64,000 bases of DNA from an endosymbiont 'TC1' of Trimyema compressum (GCF_001584725.1 NZ_CP014606.1:1393501-1457500); one strand, 5' to 3'; positions 9,388-20,235 are shown, counted from the first letter of the stretch. Made by a program: numbers and translations. Notes: generated from the sequence alone by a model not told the origin.

Positions 9388-9678
9388 TTATTCAAAAAAC
9401 AAATGACACTTTATATGTCGTTTGTTTTTTATGGTAATTATACCCAATCTTTTACAATACCATTTATTTAATGTAGCTTTCAATTTTTTATCAAAGCGAT
9501 TTCCAGATATTTTTATTAATGTTGTAAAAAGACAATCAACTAAACAAAGCAAAGAAATTCTAGGGGCAAATGTTCCTGTTATTGAAGAAGTAGCTTTCCC
9601 CGTTCCATGAAGACTATAACAGGCTACTAAACCTATTGATATTAGAAACAAACCAGCTATTAATACAATTTTCCTCAT
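9388..9678 (-). CDS. Small putative lipoprotein
   Basis: 96 aa with a signal peptide MRKIVLIAGLFLISIGLVAC; LVAC is a lipobox with the acylated Cys at residue 20. GGAGGAT lies 7 nt before the ATG. The mature part is basic and hydrophobic and matches nothing I recognise. The last roughly 15 codons read through the stem of a terminator, so the natural C-terminus has probably been lost by frameshift and the present end is accidental. It converges on the 9083 gene and shares the terminator. Confidence 0.5.
   Translation of the reverse strand: MRKIVLIAGLFLISIGLVACYSLHGTGKATSSITGTFAPRISLLCLVDCLFTTLIKISGNRFDKKLKATLNKWYCKRLGIITIKNKRHIKCHLFFE
9394..9430. terminator. Bidirectional terminator
   Basis: Stem aaaaaacaaatgaca (9394-9408) / tgtcgtttgtttttt (9416-9430) with one mismatch and a 7-nt loop; A and T runs make it work in both directions for the convergent genes at 9083 and 9678. 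Confidence 0.85.
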
Positions 9679-9955
9679 GTGATATCCTCCTCTTGTGATT
9701 TAGATTATATATTAAGAAGCCTTAATGAATTCAAGATACTTAACCGCTTCTCATTATGAAATAATAACCTTTGGATTTAATTTTCACAGCTCCTTTACAT
9801 CCACACTCAAGGTCTAATTTCCGCATCCAAAGCACTAAACAAGGTCTTTTCATACATTTAGGAACATTGTTTCGCAATATGTGTAAGACATGAAACAAAT
9901 AGGTTATTGTCATTATATCATAGGATAAGCTGATGTCAATTCATTCTTAACTAAA

Positions 9956-9988
9956 AAACTCACTTTATGTTATCCATAAAGTGAGTTT
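9956..9988 (-). terminator. Terminator of the FAD dehydrogenase gene
   Basis: Perfect 14-bp stem aaactcactttatg / cataaagtgagttt with a 5-nt loop, followed on the minus strand by a T run, 24 nt past the stop of the 10012-11412 gene. The stretch 9700-9955 upstream holds no recognisable gene. Confidence 0.9.
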
Positions 9989-10011
9989 AAATATTTATCT
10001 TTTTACAAGCA

Positions 10012-11412
10012 CTATAAAGGTTTATTTAATAGCTTTCTAGCAAGCACAACACCATTACAAGATGCTTGCATTAAGCCCCTAGTAATACCAGCCCCATCGC
10101 CAATAGTATATAGATTTTTTAAGTTACTTAAAAAATCATTATTAACTTTAACTTTATTTGAATAAAATTTAACTTCAACACCGTAAAGAAGTGTCTCGTC
10201 ACTGGCTAAACCTTTTGAAATATGATCTAATGCTTCAATCATTTCTTTAATATCCAGCATAATTCTATAAGGTAAAACTAGAGATAAGTCACCTGGCACT
10301 GCATCTTTAAGCGTTGGTTCAATATTATTTCTACCTAGACGACTTTCATTTGTTCTTCTACCTCTTTTAAAATCGCCAAAACGTTGAACCAATATTTTAT
10401 TTCCTGCTAACATATTACCTAAACGAGCAATGTGTTTTCCATATTCAATTGGCTCACTAAATGGTTCTGTAAACTTCAATGAAACTAATAATGCAAAGTT
10501 TGTATTGGCAGTCTTATATTCATCACCTTTATAGCTATGACCATTAACAACAGCTAAGTTATCATCATAAATTTCTGTAGCTACTTCACCAGAAGGGTTT
10601 GAACAGAATACCCGAACTTTATCATCAAATGTTTTTGTATAGTAGATTAGTTTTGATTCATACATACTTTCATTTAAAGTTTTCATAACTTCGTCACGAC
10701 ATTCAACACGAACCCCAACATCTACAATACCAACTTCTCTATCAATTTTATATTGATAACACATATTGTCTAACCAGTCAGCACCATCTCTACCAACAGC
10801 TACTACAATATTTTCACCATAATATGGACGGTCTACATTAACACCAACAACAGCACCATCTTCATCTAAAATAAAGTCTTGAACAGGATTATTAAAGGAT
10901 AACTCAACACCTAATGATTCTAAATGATCTTGAATTTTTGTATAAATATTATAGCCTTCTTCAGTTCCTAAGTGTCTAATTGGACATTCTATTAGCTTAA
11001 GATTACTACGAATAGCCTTTGTGCGAATATCCTGAATTTTTTCAGGATTGTCCAGTCCGTAAATAGTGCTATCAGCACCATAGGACAAATAGTTTTTATC
11101 TACATAATCAATCATTTCCTTAGTCTCACTGTATCCAATATAATCTGGTAATTCACCACCAACTTCTGGAGATAGAGATAACTTGCCATCACTATATGCA
11201 CCAGCCCCTGCAAACCCTGTAGTAATATTACATGGTTTACAGTTCACGCAGACACCAGTTTTTCTTTTAGGACAAACTCTTTTTTTAATTGATCGACCTT
11301 TTTCCAGCAAGATTATTTTCTTCTCTGGGGCTAACTTTTTGTATTCTAAAGCTGTAAATATTCCGGCTGGTCCAGCCCCTACAATAATAAGATCATACTT
11401 ATTTTTCATCAT
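10012..11412 (-). CDS. Uncharacterised NAD(P)/FAD-dependent dehydrogenase
   Basis: 466 aa cytoplasmic flavoprotein of the widespread COG2509-type group. The dinucleotide-binding GAGPAG is at 12-17 and a second FAD contact, YTIGDGAGITRG, lies near the C-terminus. A cysteine cluster, CPKRKTGVCVNCKPC (C47, C55, C58, C61), is a family hallmark and may bind metal or act in redox. The substrate is unknown. It follows xpt with 14 nt between, so the two are co-transcribed, and has its own downstream terminator. Intact. Confidence 0.85.
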   Translation of the reverse strand: MMKNKYDLIIVGAGPAGIFTALEYKKLAPEKKIILLEKGRSIKKRVCPKRKTGVCVNCKPCNITTGFAGAGAYSDGKLSLSPEVGGELPDYIGYSETKEMIDYVDKNYLSYGADSTIYGLDNPEKIQDIRTKAIRSNLKLIECPIRHLGTEEGYNIYTKIQDHLESLGVELSFNNPVQDFILDEDGAVVGVNVDRPYYGENIVVAVGRDGADWLDNMCYQYKIDREVGIVDVGVRVECRDEVMKTLNESMYESKLIYYTKTFDDKVRVFCSNPSGEVATEIYDDNLAVVNGHSYKGDEYKTANTNFALLVSLKFTEPFSEPIEYGKHIARLGNMLAGNKILVQRFGDFKRGRRTNESRLGRNNIEPTLKDAVPGDLSLVLPYRIMLDIKEMIEALDHISKGLASDETLLYGVEVKFYSNKVKVNNDFLSNLKNLYTIGDGAGITRGLMQASCNGVVLARKLLNKPL

Positions 11413-11426
11413 GACTCCTTAATATT

Positions 11427-11999
11427 TTAATCTTTAAATGTTACTTTGCCATCTGCAATTGAAGTAATTTCAGCTAAGCTGTATACATCGATCCCTGCCT
11501 CTGTTGCTCTTCCAATTCCCGGTTGAAAACTTTTTTCTATAACGATACCAGCACCTGAAAGTGTAGCGCCAGATTGATTAACAATTTCAGCCAACCCGAG
11601 TAGGGCACTACCATTTGCTAAAAAATCATCTACTAAAAGCACATTGTCTTCTTCACCTAAAAACTTCTTAGCAACACAAATTAAATAAGTTAACCCTTTA
11701 GTATAGGATTTTACTGTTGCAGTGTACACTTCCCCATCAATATTTTTAGACATGGTTTTTTTTGCAAAAACTAAAGGCACATTAAACTGCTTTGCCGCGG
11801 CTGCTCCAATTGCAATGCCTGACGCTTCAACAGTTAAAACTTTAGTAATAGGTTTATCCTTAAAATAGTTGTAAAATTCTTTACCTATTTCATCAAGCAA
11901 AAACACATCAATTTGATGGTTTAAAAAAGTATCCACCTTTAAAATTCCATCGCCTGCTACTTTGCCATCTTTTAAAATTCTTTCTCTCAGTAAATCCAT
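11427..11999 (-). CDS. xpt: Xanthine phosphoribosyltransferase
   Basis: Salvages xanthine (and poorly guanine) to XMP using PRPP. 190 aa, the usual size; the PRPP loop VLLVDDFLANGSA is at 120-132 and the N-terminus MDLLRERILKDGKV is typical of Xpt. AGGAGGGG precedes the ATG. I looked for a guanine riboswitch in the leader, as in Bacillus xpt, and found none; only a TATACT -10 (12037-12032) with no good -35 is visible. Intact, unlike the de novo purine genes at 25.5-32.7 kb. Confidence 0.92.
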   Translation of the reverse strand: MDLLRERILKDGKVAGDGILKVDTFLNHQIDVFLLDEIGKEFYNYFKDKPITKVLTVEASGIAIGAAAAKQFNVPLVFAKKTMSKNIDGEVYTATVKSYTKGLTYLICVAKKFLGEEDNVLLVDDFLANGSALLGLAEIVNQSGATLSGAGIVIEKSFQPGIGRATEAGIDVYSLAEITSIADGKVTFKD

Positions 12000-12169
12000 A
12001 AGCCCCTCCTAAAATTATTAATTCACTTCTAAGTATACCTTTTTTCTCATCATCTTTCTAGATTAAATAGCCTTAAGCTTAAAAGAATATAGGGTTTTTC
12101 TTTATCTATTAGAAATTACAATTACTTTCTTTATTTTCTGCACCCCTAAAATAGTCAAAATTTTGTATA

Positions 12170-12244
12170 TTGACATTCTTTCCATCTGCAGTTAGAATAA
12201 AATAAATTAAATATCATATTGTATGATATTTAATTTATTTTATT
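12170..12244 (+). promoter_or_regulatory. Strong promoter followed by a 23-bp perfect inverted repeat
   Basis: TTGACA (12170-12175), 17 nt, TAGAAT (12193-12198). From 12196 to 12244 two 23-nt arms (12196-12218 and 12222-12244) are perfectly complementary around a 3-nt loop, starting at the -10 box and ending 3 nt before AAGGAGG. The transcript should begin inside the left arm. It could be an operator or a 5' stabilising hairpin; its all-AT stem and the lack of a T run argue against a terminator. Confidence 0.7.
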
Positions 12245-12261
12245 TGCAAGGAGGTTCTTTT

Positions 12262-13599
12262 ATGACTAAAATAGACTTAATTATTAAAAATGGTCATCTC
12301 ATTACAATGGAAAATGACAGAGAGATTTTACAAAACCACTCAATTGGGATTCACAAAGATGAAATTATTTTTATTAAACCAGCTAAATTAGCGGAAAAAG
12401 AATATATTAGCACTACAACAATTGATGCATCCCGCCAATATGTATTACCTGGATTCGTCAATACCCATGCTCACCTATTTCAAAATATGTTTAAAGGAAT
12501 TGGTAAAGGTCTCCCCCCTTTAAAATGGTTAAATGCTGGTGTTAGGAAAGGTATCAGAGTTATGGATTAAATGCTATTTATACTGGAGCAACAGCTGGTC
12601 TTCTTGAAAACATAAGAAGTGGTGTAATAACAATACTGGACTATATGTATTGTCATGGAGTTAAAGAAAATCTAGATAAAGCAGTTATTGATGCTTTTAA
12701 AAAAACAGGTATAAGAGGAATCCTTAGAAGAGGCTATAGTGACTCAACACAATTCCCAGCTGATTTGGCTTGTAATTATAATGAAACAGAAACTGATTTT
12801 TTCAATGCAATTGATGAACTGGCTACATTAACTAAAAATACTCCTAGAGTAACGTTAGCAATTGCCCCTGGTATAATCTGGGATTTATCAGAAGAAGGAC
12901 TATTAAAATGTAGGGAATACGCCAATAGATACAGTATCCCTATTACACTACACTTAGTTGAATCTCCTGAAGATAATGCCTACTCACTTTCAAATCATAA
13001 TATGAGAGCTATTCCCTATCTAGAAAAGTTAGGACTACTAGGACCAGATTTCATAGCCATTCACTGTGTTGATATGAATTCAGAAGATATTGATATTTTA
13101 GCAAAACATAACGTAAAGGTTTCCCACAATTCTATTTCAAATTTAATTATTGGCTACAACTTTTCACCTGTAGTGACTATGAAAGAAAAAGGTGTTGTAG
13201 TAGGAATTGCAACAGATGGAGCAGCTAGTAATGACTGCCAAAATATGCTTGAAGTCTTAAAAATCACCTCTTTGATTCATAAAAGTGTTCATCAAAATCC
13301 AAAAGTTTTGAATCAATGGGAAATTATTAAAATGGCTACCATTGATGGCGCTAAAGTTTTAGGAAAAGAAAATGAAATCGGTTCCATTAAAGTAGGCAAA
13401 AAGCTGATTTATTAGCTTCTGCACCTTGTAACAATCCTGCTGCTGCCATAGTTTATGCTACTGAGACCAAAAGTATTAGAGATGTAATTATAGGGGGACA
13501 AATTATTATTAAATTTTTACATTTTAATGAAACTGAAATTATTAAAAAAGTTGAGGAAGTCAATCAAAAAACACAAGAAAGGACTGGTTTAAATGTCTA
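12262..13599 (+). pseudogene. Amidohydrolase (chlorohydrolase/SsnA-MtaD type), two frameshifts
   Basis: Metal-dependent deaminase family. LPGFVNTHAHLFQ carries the HxH metal ligands; ITLHLVE, AIHCVDMN and IATDGAASND carry the later His and Asp ligands. The frame breaks near 12567 (continuing GLNAIYTGATAGLLENIRSG) and near 13412 (continuing ADLLASAPCNNPAAA), ending GLNV at 13599, which overlaps the next start. A clean AAGGAGG precedes the ATG. Substrate unknown; relatives deaminate adenosine derivatives, guanine or s-triazines. Not translatable in one piece. Confidence 0.85.
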
Positions 13600-14162
13600 A
13601 AAAAACCCTAGTTCTCCTAGGTTCACCAAATAAAAACAGTATTACAAAAAAGCTTGTAGAAAAGTTACTCATAGATGTTGATACAAATAATATTACTTAT
13701 TTTGACACTTACAAAATGACAATTAAGCCCTGTGTCGACTGTCGATATTGCTTCAAAGAAAAGGGATGCTCCATAAAAAATGATGATATGGGGAAAATAT
13801 ACAGTGGGCTTGAAGAAGCGGACAATGTTATCTTAGCTTCCCCTATGCACTTTGGCACATTTTCTGCACCAATTATGAATGTTTTTAGTAGACTGCAGAC
13901 CTATTGGTCGGCTCTGAATATTAGAAAAGAAGAACCTAATACAATCCTCAAAAGAAAAAAAGGGATTCTTTGTATGGCCTGTGGTGCTCAATGGCTTAAT
14001 ATGGAATTAATTCCCAATGGAATTAGTCATATTGTTTTTGATCATATTAATGCAAATTTTGATCAGAGTTTTTATGTTAAATCCTCAGATTACTCTGACT
14101 TTCAAAACAATCTGGAACTACTTGAAAAAATTAATAGCTATAAATGGGTATTAAAAAAGTAG
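13593..14162 (+). CDS. Flavodoxin-fold NADPH-dependent FMN reductase / iron-sulfur flavoprotein
   Basis: 189 aa. The FMN phosphate loop GSPNKNSIT is at 10-18; CVDCRYCFKEKGC (C47, C50, C53, C59) is the compact cysteine motif of Isf-like and multimeric flavodoxin proteins and may hold a 4Fe-4S cluster; SPMHFGTFSAP is the second FMN loop. Its ATG lies inside the last codons of the amidohydrolase, so the two were one operon. Intact, though its partner is dead. The physiological electron acceptor is unknown. Confidence 0.82.
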   Translation: MSKKTLVLLGSPNKNSITKKLVEKLLIDVDTNNITYFDTYKMTIKPCVDCRYCFKEKGCSIKNDDMGKIYSGLEEADNVILASPMHFGTFSAPIMNVFSRLQTYWSALNIRKEEPNTILKRKKGILCMACGAQWLNMELIPNGISHIVFDHINANFDQSFYVKSSDYSDFQNNLELLEKINSYKWVLKK

Positions 14163-14180
14163 GCAATTGCCTACTTTTTT
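14153..14180. terminator. Bidirectional terminator overlapping two stop codons
   Basis: A perfect 28-bp palindrome (14153-14180, centre aatt) with A and T runs at its ends. It overlaps the last codons of the flavoprotein gene and of the convergent GntR gene. Confidence 0.85.
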
Positions 14181-14932
14181 AATACATTGGTTAAATGTTT
14201 ATCTACTATAATTTCTTTAAAATGAATCATTTCCGTATTATAATACTCTCTACTGTAAACTAATGGAACTTCCTTCCTATTGTAAATAACCGATTCTATC
14301 AACAACAATGGAGCTCCATTTTCTTTCTCAAAAATGCCACCTAAGTAGTCAACAACAACCGGAAAAATAGAAACAATATCATAAGGATCTTGAACAAAAT
14401 CATATTCAGCTTCCAAAAACTCATAAAAAGGCATCTCGTTTATTTTTACATCAAAAACAGATTCTGTAAAATAATCAGCTCTAAAGTAATTTTCACAAAA
14501 ATAGCTGGCTTACTATCACCTAATAAAAGAGATTTTAAAACATACACATCCTTTAATGAAGCTTCCTCAAATCCTTTATTAATAAAGGATTCACTCTTAA
14601 TCTTCTTTTTCTTCAAGAATTTGCTCCGTTACACTGAAACCATTAAGATTGATTAGATTAGATAAATTATAAGAATTGGAAATTCTACTTTTTAACTTTC
14701 TAGTTGCCTCATTAACAAAAGTCCCTCGACCTGCTGCTCTCATTAAGTATCCATCTTGCTCTAAACTAATCATAGCATCTCGGACAGTAACTCTGCTAAC
14801 CCCTAATTGCTTTCCCAATTGTTCTTCTGTTAGTAATGGTGTTCCTTTTGAAAAAATGTCCATCTATAATTTTTTTAATAAAATTTCTTTCACTTGAGTT
14901 GATAGATTCTTCTTTGATATCCTTATATTCAT
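14171..14932 (-). pseudogene. GntR/UTRA-family transcription regulator, decayed
   Basis: The true start is ATG at 14932 (MNIRISKKNLSTQVKEILLK); one extra T near 14855 shifts the frame into the winged-helix segment EEQLGKQLGVSRVTVRDAMI of the 14863-14597 frame, which runs to GFSVTEQILEEKED. A further break leads to a UTRA ligand-binding domain (14434-14171: VPLVYSREYYN). At least two frameshifts. It probably controlled the convergent amidohydrolase/flavoprotein operon. Confidence 0.82.
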
Positions 14933-15037
14933 AATATTCCTTTCATTATCTAAATCTTTTATTTATTTTCCCCTATATAAAATATTTTTTCAAATTCCAA
15001 CCTTATATACCTTCCTAAATATGAACCATTCTTTTCA

Positions 15038-15066
15038 TAGACAGTCTATATTCTTTATGCTATAAT
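15038..15066 (+). promoter_or_regulatory. rpsF operon promoter
   Basis: TAGACA (15038-15043), 17 nt, TATAAT (15061-15066). The 50-nt leader that follows contains cccgcttgtcgcgaaggc, which may form a small hairpin; S6-S18 autoregulatory sites sit at this position in other Firmicutes, but I cannot confirm the motif. Confidence 0.75.
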
Positions 15067-15119
15067 GATACAGTCCCGCTTGTCGCGAAGGCAGGCAAAT
15101 TCCAAGGGAGGTGAAACAC

Positions 15120-15578
15120 ATGAAAAAATACGAATGTCTATACGTTATCGATGGTACTTTCGACAATGATGTGATTAGCGAGGTTACAACTAAGTTTGAA
15201 AACCTAGCTAAAGACAATGCTAAAGAATCTGAAGTTAATAACTGGGGCAGAAGAAAACTTGCTTACGAAGTAAACAAGAAATGGGATGGCTACTATAGCT
15301 TAATCACATTTAGATCCGAACCTGATTTCGTCGCTGAATTAGAGCGACAACTACGCTTAGATGAAAAAGTAATCAAATTCTTAGTAACCGTTGTTGATGA
15401 AAAGAAAATTGAAAAATTAGCAAACGCACCTAAGAAGCCACCGAGAAAGCCAAGAGAATTCAACAGAGATCACAGAGGTCCTAGAAGAGAAGCGCCAGCT
15501 GCACCAGCAACTCCTTCGGCACCTAAAGTTGAAGAAAAAGTGGCATCTGAAGTAAATACAGCAGAAGCTGCTGAGTAG
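15120..15578 (+). CDS. rpsF: 30S ribosomal protein S6
   Basis: Binds S18 and 16S rRNA in the platform of the small subunit. About 95 residues of conserved S6 fold (MKKYECLYVIDG, NWGRRKLAYEVNKKWDGYY) are followed by a roughly 50-residue charged, Pro/Ala-rich tail ending EVNTAEAAE, longer than usual. I chose the ATG at 15120 because GGGAGGTG lies 8 nt upstream; an in-frame GTG at 15111 falls inside that RBS. rpsR follows after 43 nt; the ssb gene normally found between them is absent. Intact. Confidence 0.95.
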   Translation: MKKYECLYVIDGTFDNDVISEVTTKFENLAKDNAKESEVNNWGRRKLAYEVNKKWDGYYSLITFRSEPDFVAELERQLRLDEKVIKFLVTVVDEKKIEKLANAPKKPPRKPREFNRDHRGPRREAPAAPATPSAPKVEEKVASEVNTAEAAE

Positions 15579-15621
15579 TCTTTTTAGTATTCGATACTAA
15601 ATTAAGAAAGGAGGCATCCTT

Positions 15622-15849
15622 ATGAAACATGAAAGCAGAAGACCAAGAAGAAAAGTTTGTTCTTTTTGTGCTGATAAAACTATGATTGATTATAAAGATG
15701 CAAATCGTTTAAAACGTTATGTAACTGAAAGAGGTAAAATTTTACCAAGAAGAGTTACTGGTTGTTGCGCATGCCATCAAAGAGATTTGACAATTGCTAT
15801 TAAAAGAGCACGTCAAATTGCGCTATTACCTTACACAACAAATGACTAA
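15622..15849 (+). CDS. rpsR: 30S ribosomal protein S18 (zinc-ribbon type)
   Basis: 75 aa. The core [20 protein letters not shown] and the C-terminal [12 protein letters not shown] are standard. CSFC near the N-terminus and CCACH in the middle provide four Cys/His ligands, so this is the zinc-binding (C+) form of S18. AAGGAGG precedes the ATG. The 43-nt gap from rpsF holds only a small hairpin ttagtat-tcg-atactaa (15584-15600). Intact. Confidence 0.95.
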   Translation: MKHESRRPRRKVCSFCADKTMIDYKDANRLKRYVTERGKILPRRVTGCCACHQRDLTIAIKRARQIALLPYTTND

Positions 15850-15880
15850 AAGGAGCTTATAGCTCCTTTTTTGTTTTTTT
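15848..15880 (+). terminator. Terminator after rpsR
   Basis: Stem aaaaggagct (15848-15857) / agctcctttt (15861-15870), 3-nt loop, then a run of T. The next gene starts 30 nt later on the same strand without an obvious promoter, so read-through probably feeds it. Confidence 0.8.
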
Positions 15881-15898
15881 TAGAATTTAGGGGTTTCC

Positions 15899-16837
15899 AT
15901 GAAGTTTATAAGTCCATATGTAAAGAGTGTTTTTTGGAGCTGTTTAATATTATTTGGATTAGGGACGATATCAATCGCCCCGATTTGGCTTACCTTTATT
16001 GGCATATTCTGGCCTATTCCTCTTTTAAAAGGAACTGATAAGTCTCGCTTCTTCTTTACAGTCTTCGCTTTAATTGCTATGTTAATTATAAGAACATTTT
16101 TATTTGAAGACTTTCAAGGCACTTTACTATTAATTCCTTATGTAGTTGCTACTACAGGAATGCTTTGGTGTCGCTTATTTTCTAAAAAAAACACCATGGG
16201 CAAAGAGTTAGTTGTAGGCGTAATATTAGGTGCAGCTACCTTACTGGCTGTCCTCTTCTATTTAACTGTTATTTTAGGGCTCTTTCATCCAAGCTATTTT
16301 TTATTCCAAACTCAACAACTTTTAAGAGACACCATTACAGAACAATCAGAGTTCTTAAAAATGTATTTAGGCGAAGGCAATTTAATTGATAAAATTGAGA
16401 CATTTGCATTTTATATGAGTAAACTCTTAATAGGTATTTTAGTAGCCTTTGAAATAGTCGGCATTGCTTTTATATGGCATTTAGGCACCCCTAAAGAAAA
16501 GCGCATTCCTTTCACTAAATGGAAAGGCAATTACATTTTAATTTGGGGCCTTATTACAGGCTTACTTAGCCTGAATTTCGGACTTTTATTCAATAACTTA
16601 GAGGTTACATTTATAGGCATTAATATATTGATTGTCTATGGAGTCCTCTTGTTTATCCTAGGACTAGCCGCCTTTTTAGATAGTATTAAAAATTTGTCTT
16701 TCTGGGTTTTAGTGTTAGCTGGACTACTCTTGTTTTTAGCTCCTCAAACACTTTTACTGCTACTGCTTCTAGGATTTATAAACTGTTTTACAAAGAAAAA
16801 TATTATAGGAGGTTTTAATGATGAAAGTCATACTTAA
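15899..16837 (+). CDS. DUF2232 (YybS-like) integral membrane protein
   Basis: 312 aa with about eight hydrophobic segments (for example [20 protein letters not shown] and [20 protein letters not shown]), resembling the DUF2232 family that neighbours rpsR and rplI in many Firmicutes. Role unknown; some S-component-like proteins share the fold. It ends 17 nt inside rplI. In most clostridia gdpP, the c-di-AMP phosphodiesterase, follows; here it is missing. Intact. Confidence 0.8.
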   Translation: MKFISPYVKSVFWSCLILFGLGTISIAPIWLTFIGIFWPIPLLKGTDKSRFFFTVFALIAMLIIRTFLFEDFQGTLLLIPYVVATTGMLWCRLFSKKNTMGKELVVGVILGAATLLAVLFYLTVILGLFHPSYFLFQTQQLLRDTITEQSEFLKMYLGEGNLIDKIETFAFYMSKLLIGILVAFEIVGIAFIWHLGTPKEKRIPFTKWKGNYILIWGLITGLLSLNFGLLFNNLEVTFIGINILIVYGVLLFILGLAAFLDSIKNLSFWVLVLAGLLLFLAPQTLLLLLLLGFINCFTKKNIIGGFNDESHT

Positions 16838-17264
16838 CGCCGATGTTAAATCCATTGGTAAAAAAGGGGAAATTGTTAATGTATCAGATGGGTACGCTAG
16901 AAATTTTTTAATCCCTAAAAAACTAGCCGTATTCGCTACAGATGGCAATATCAAAGAAACCACAGTTCAGCAAGAAAAAATAGCTGAGAACAAAGCTAAA
17001 GAATTAGCCGAAGCTATACAATTAGCTGAAGATTTAAAAGGGAAATCAATAACTATGACTACAACAGTAGGGGCTAATGGTCGACTTTTTGGTGCTGTTA
17101 CCAATAAAGAAATTAGCAATGCTTTAAAAGAACAACTTTCCCTTACATTAGATAAAAAGAAAATAGATCTTAAAGAGCCTATCAAACAATTAGGTTCCTG
17201 TCCTGTTAAACTTAAACTCTACCCGAATGTAGCTGTAGAAATTACTGTGGTAGTTACTGAATAG
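16821..17264 (+). CDS. rplI: 50S ribosomal protein L9
   Basis: 147 aa if started at the second of two tandem ATGs (16818, 16821); I prefer 16821 because L9 begins MKVIL and this gives 8 nt to AGGAGG. The N-terminal domain contains [20 protein letters not shown], then a long charged helix and a C-terminal domain. Overlaps the end of the DUF2232 gene and is followed 12 nt later by dnaB. Intact. Confidence 0.95.
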   Translation: MKVILNADVKSIGKKGEIVNVSDGYARNFLIPKKLAVFATDGNIKETTVQQEKIAENKAKELAEAIQLAEDLKGKSITMTTTVGANGRLFGAVTNKEISNALKEQLSLTLDKKKIDLKEPIKQLGSCPVKLKLYPNVAVEITVVVTE

Positions 17265-17276
17265 AGGTGAAAGAAT

Positions 17277-18605
17277 GTGGATAGAATCCCACCCCATGAT
17301 ACCCAAGCTGAAAAAGCAGTGTTAAGCTGTCTGCTTCAGGACCGTGAATCTATTGATAAAGTTTATGAAGTTATTTCAGTTGATGACTTCTATAATGAAA
17401 AGCACAAGAAAATATATGAGGTAATTTTAGAATTAAATAGAAAAAACGAACCATTTGATGCTGTTACAGTTAGCTCTTTCTTAGACACAAAGCATCTTTT
17501 AGATAAAGTTGGGGGTATGGCCTATCTTCTATCTTTAACTGGAGAAGTGCCTACAGCAGCCCACAGCGAATACTATGCCAAAATTGTTGCTGAAAAAGCA
17601 GTGTTAAGGCATCTTCTTTCTGCTGCTAAAAATATGTCTGAAGAAGTCTACAAAGGTGAAAAAGATGTAGAAAACATTCTCGACTATTCTGAACAGACAA
17701 TCTTAGATATTGCCAATAAAAAAAGTAATACTAGCTTCAGTCATATTGGAGAAGTCATCCATATGGCTTTTGATCGTTTAGAAATTTTAAGGGAACAAGG
17801 ACACCAATCAACAGGTATCCCAACCTTTATTGCTTTAGATGAATTGCTACATGGTTTTCAAAAAAGTGATATGATTATCTGTGCTGCTAGACCTGGTATG
17901 GGCAAAACATCCTTTTGTTTAAATATTGCTCAAAATGCAGCAACCCGAGACAATACACCAGTTGCTATTTTTTCACTTGAGATGAGTAAAGAACAACTGG
18001 TTACCCGTCTTTTATCCGCTCAGGGTATGGTGGACCAAACCCGTCTTCGTCAAGGAACTGTCAATCAAGAAGAATTTGAAGCCCTTTCTGCTGCTGCTGC
18101 TCAACTGATTAATGCACCTATTTTCATTGATGATACAGTTGGTATTAACGCCATGGAAATTAGAGGCAAAGCTAGACGTTTAAAAGCAGAGCATGGCTTA
18201 GGCCTTATTATTATTGACTATATTCAGTTAATGCAATCTAGTGGCAGTGGTAAAAGAACTGAAAATAGACAACAAGAAATTTCAGATATTTCAAGAAACT
18301 TAAAGTTATTAGCAAGGGAACTTGATGTCCCTGTTTTAGCCTTGTCTCAGCTCAGCCGTGCGGTTGAACAAACACCAGATAAAAAACCGAATCTTAGTCA
18401 CTTAAGAGAATCTGGTTCTCTTGAACAAGACAGTGACGTCGTTCTTTTTATCTATCGGCCATCCTATTATGAAAATGATGATGAGGATTTGGCTAATGAC
18501 AAAACAGCAGAAATAATTGTTGCTAAACATCGTCATGGTCCAATAGGCAAAGCAACTTTGGTATTCTTAAATGAATTTACAAAATTTGTAGATCTTGAAA
18601 ATTAA
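17277..18605 (+). CDS. dnaB: Replicative DNA helicase
   Basis: Hexameric 5'-3' helicase of the replication fork. 442 aa: N-terminal DnaG-interacting domain (about 1-150), then the RecA-like motor with Walker A ARPGMGKT at 204-211, Walker B LIIIDYIQLM near 310 and the arginine-finger region near 400. The start is GTG at 17277 (MDRIPPHDTQAEKAVL) because an in-frame TGA lies just upstream; the nearby ATG at 17275 is out of frame. AGGTGA serves as RBS. Intact. Confidence 0.95.
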   Translation: MDRIPPHDTQAEKAVLSCLLQDRESIDKVYEVISVDDFYNEKHKKIYEVILELNRKNEPFDAVTVSSFLDTKHLLDKVGGMAYLLSLTGEVPTAAHSEYYAKIVAEKAVLRHLLSAAKNMSEEVYKGEKDVENILDYSEQTILDIANKKSNTSFSHIGEVIHMAFDRLEILREQGHQSTGIPTFIALDELLHGFQKSDMIICAARPGMGKTSFCLNIAQNAATRDNTPVAIFSLEMSKEQLVTRLLSAQGMVDQTRLRQGTVNQEEFEALSAAAAQLINAPIFIDDTVGINAMEIRGKARRLKAEHGLGLIIIDYIQLMQSSGSGKRTENRQQEISDISRNLKLLARELDVPVLALSQLSRAVEQTPDKKPNLSHLRESGSLEQDSDVVLFIYRPSYYENDDEDLANDKTAEIIVAKHRHGPIGKATLVFLNEFTKFVDLEN

Positions 18606-18632
18606 AATACAAAGGAAACACTTAGGAGGTAA

Positions 18633-19928
<1,296 letters not shown>

Positions 19929-19941
19929 TATACACTTACCA

Positions 19942-19978
19942 GAAGGCACCATAACCTATGGTGCCTTCATTATTTTTT
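19942..19978 (+). terminator. Terminator after purA
   Basis: Perfect 12-bp stem gaaggcaccata / tatggtgccttc (19942-19968) with a 3-nt loop, followed by attattttttct. Confidence 0.92.
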
Positions 19979-20072
19979 CTCTAAATTATTTTACTATATT
20001 CTCCTAAAAATCATTGACATCTCCTTTTATTTTTTGTATAATTACTCTTGCGTTGTTTGTTTATTAGTAAAT

Positions 20073-20148
20073 GATCCATTAGCTCAGTCGGCAGAGCACC
20101 TGACTTTTAATCAGGGTGTCCCGCGTTCGAGTCGCGGATGGATCACCA
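20073..20148 (+). tRNA. tRNA-Lys (anticodon TTT)
   Basis: 76 nt with encoded CCA. Acceptor gatccat pairs with atggatc; anticodon arm cctga-cttttaa-tcagg reads TTT; T arm ccgcg-ttcgagt-cgcgg is perfect. Eight nt before tRNA-Phe. Confidence 0.97.
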
Positions 20149-20156
20149 ACATAAAC

Positions 20157-20232
<76 letters not shown>

Positions 20233-20235
20233 ACG

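Noticed and set aside
11999..12200. Guanine riboswitch expected upstream of xpt
   Set aside because: I searched the minus-strand leader for the GTTTCTA, CCGTAAA and GCTA/ACTA elements seen before purL and found none.
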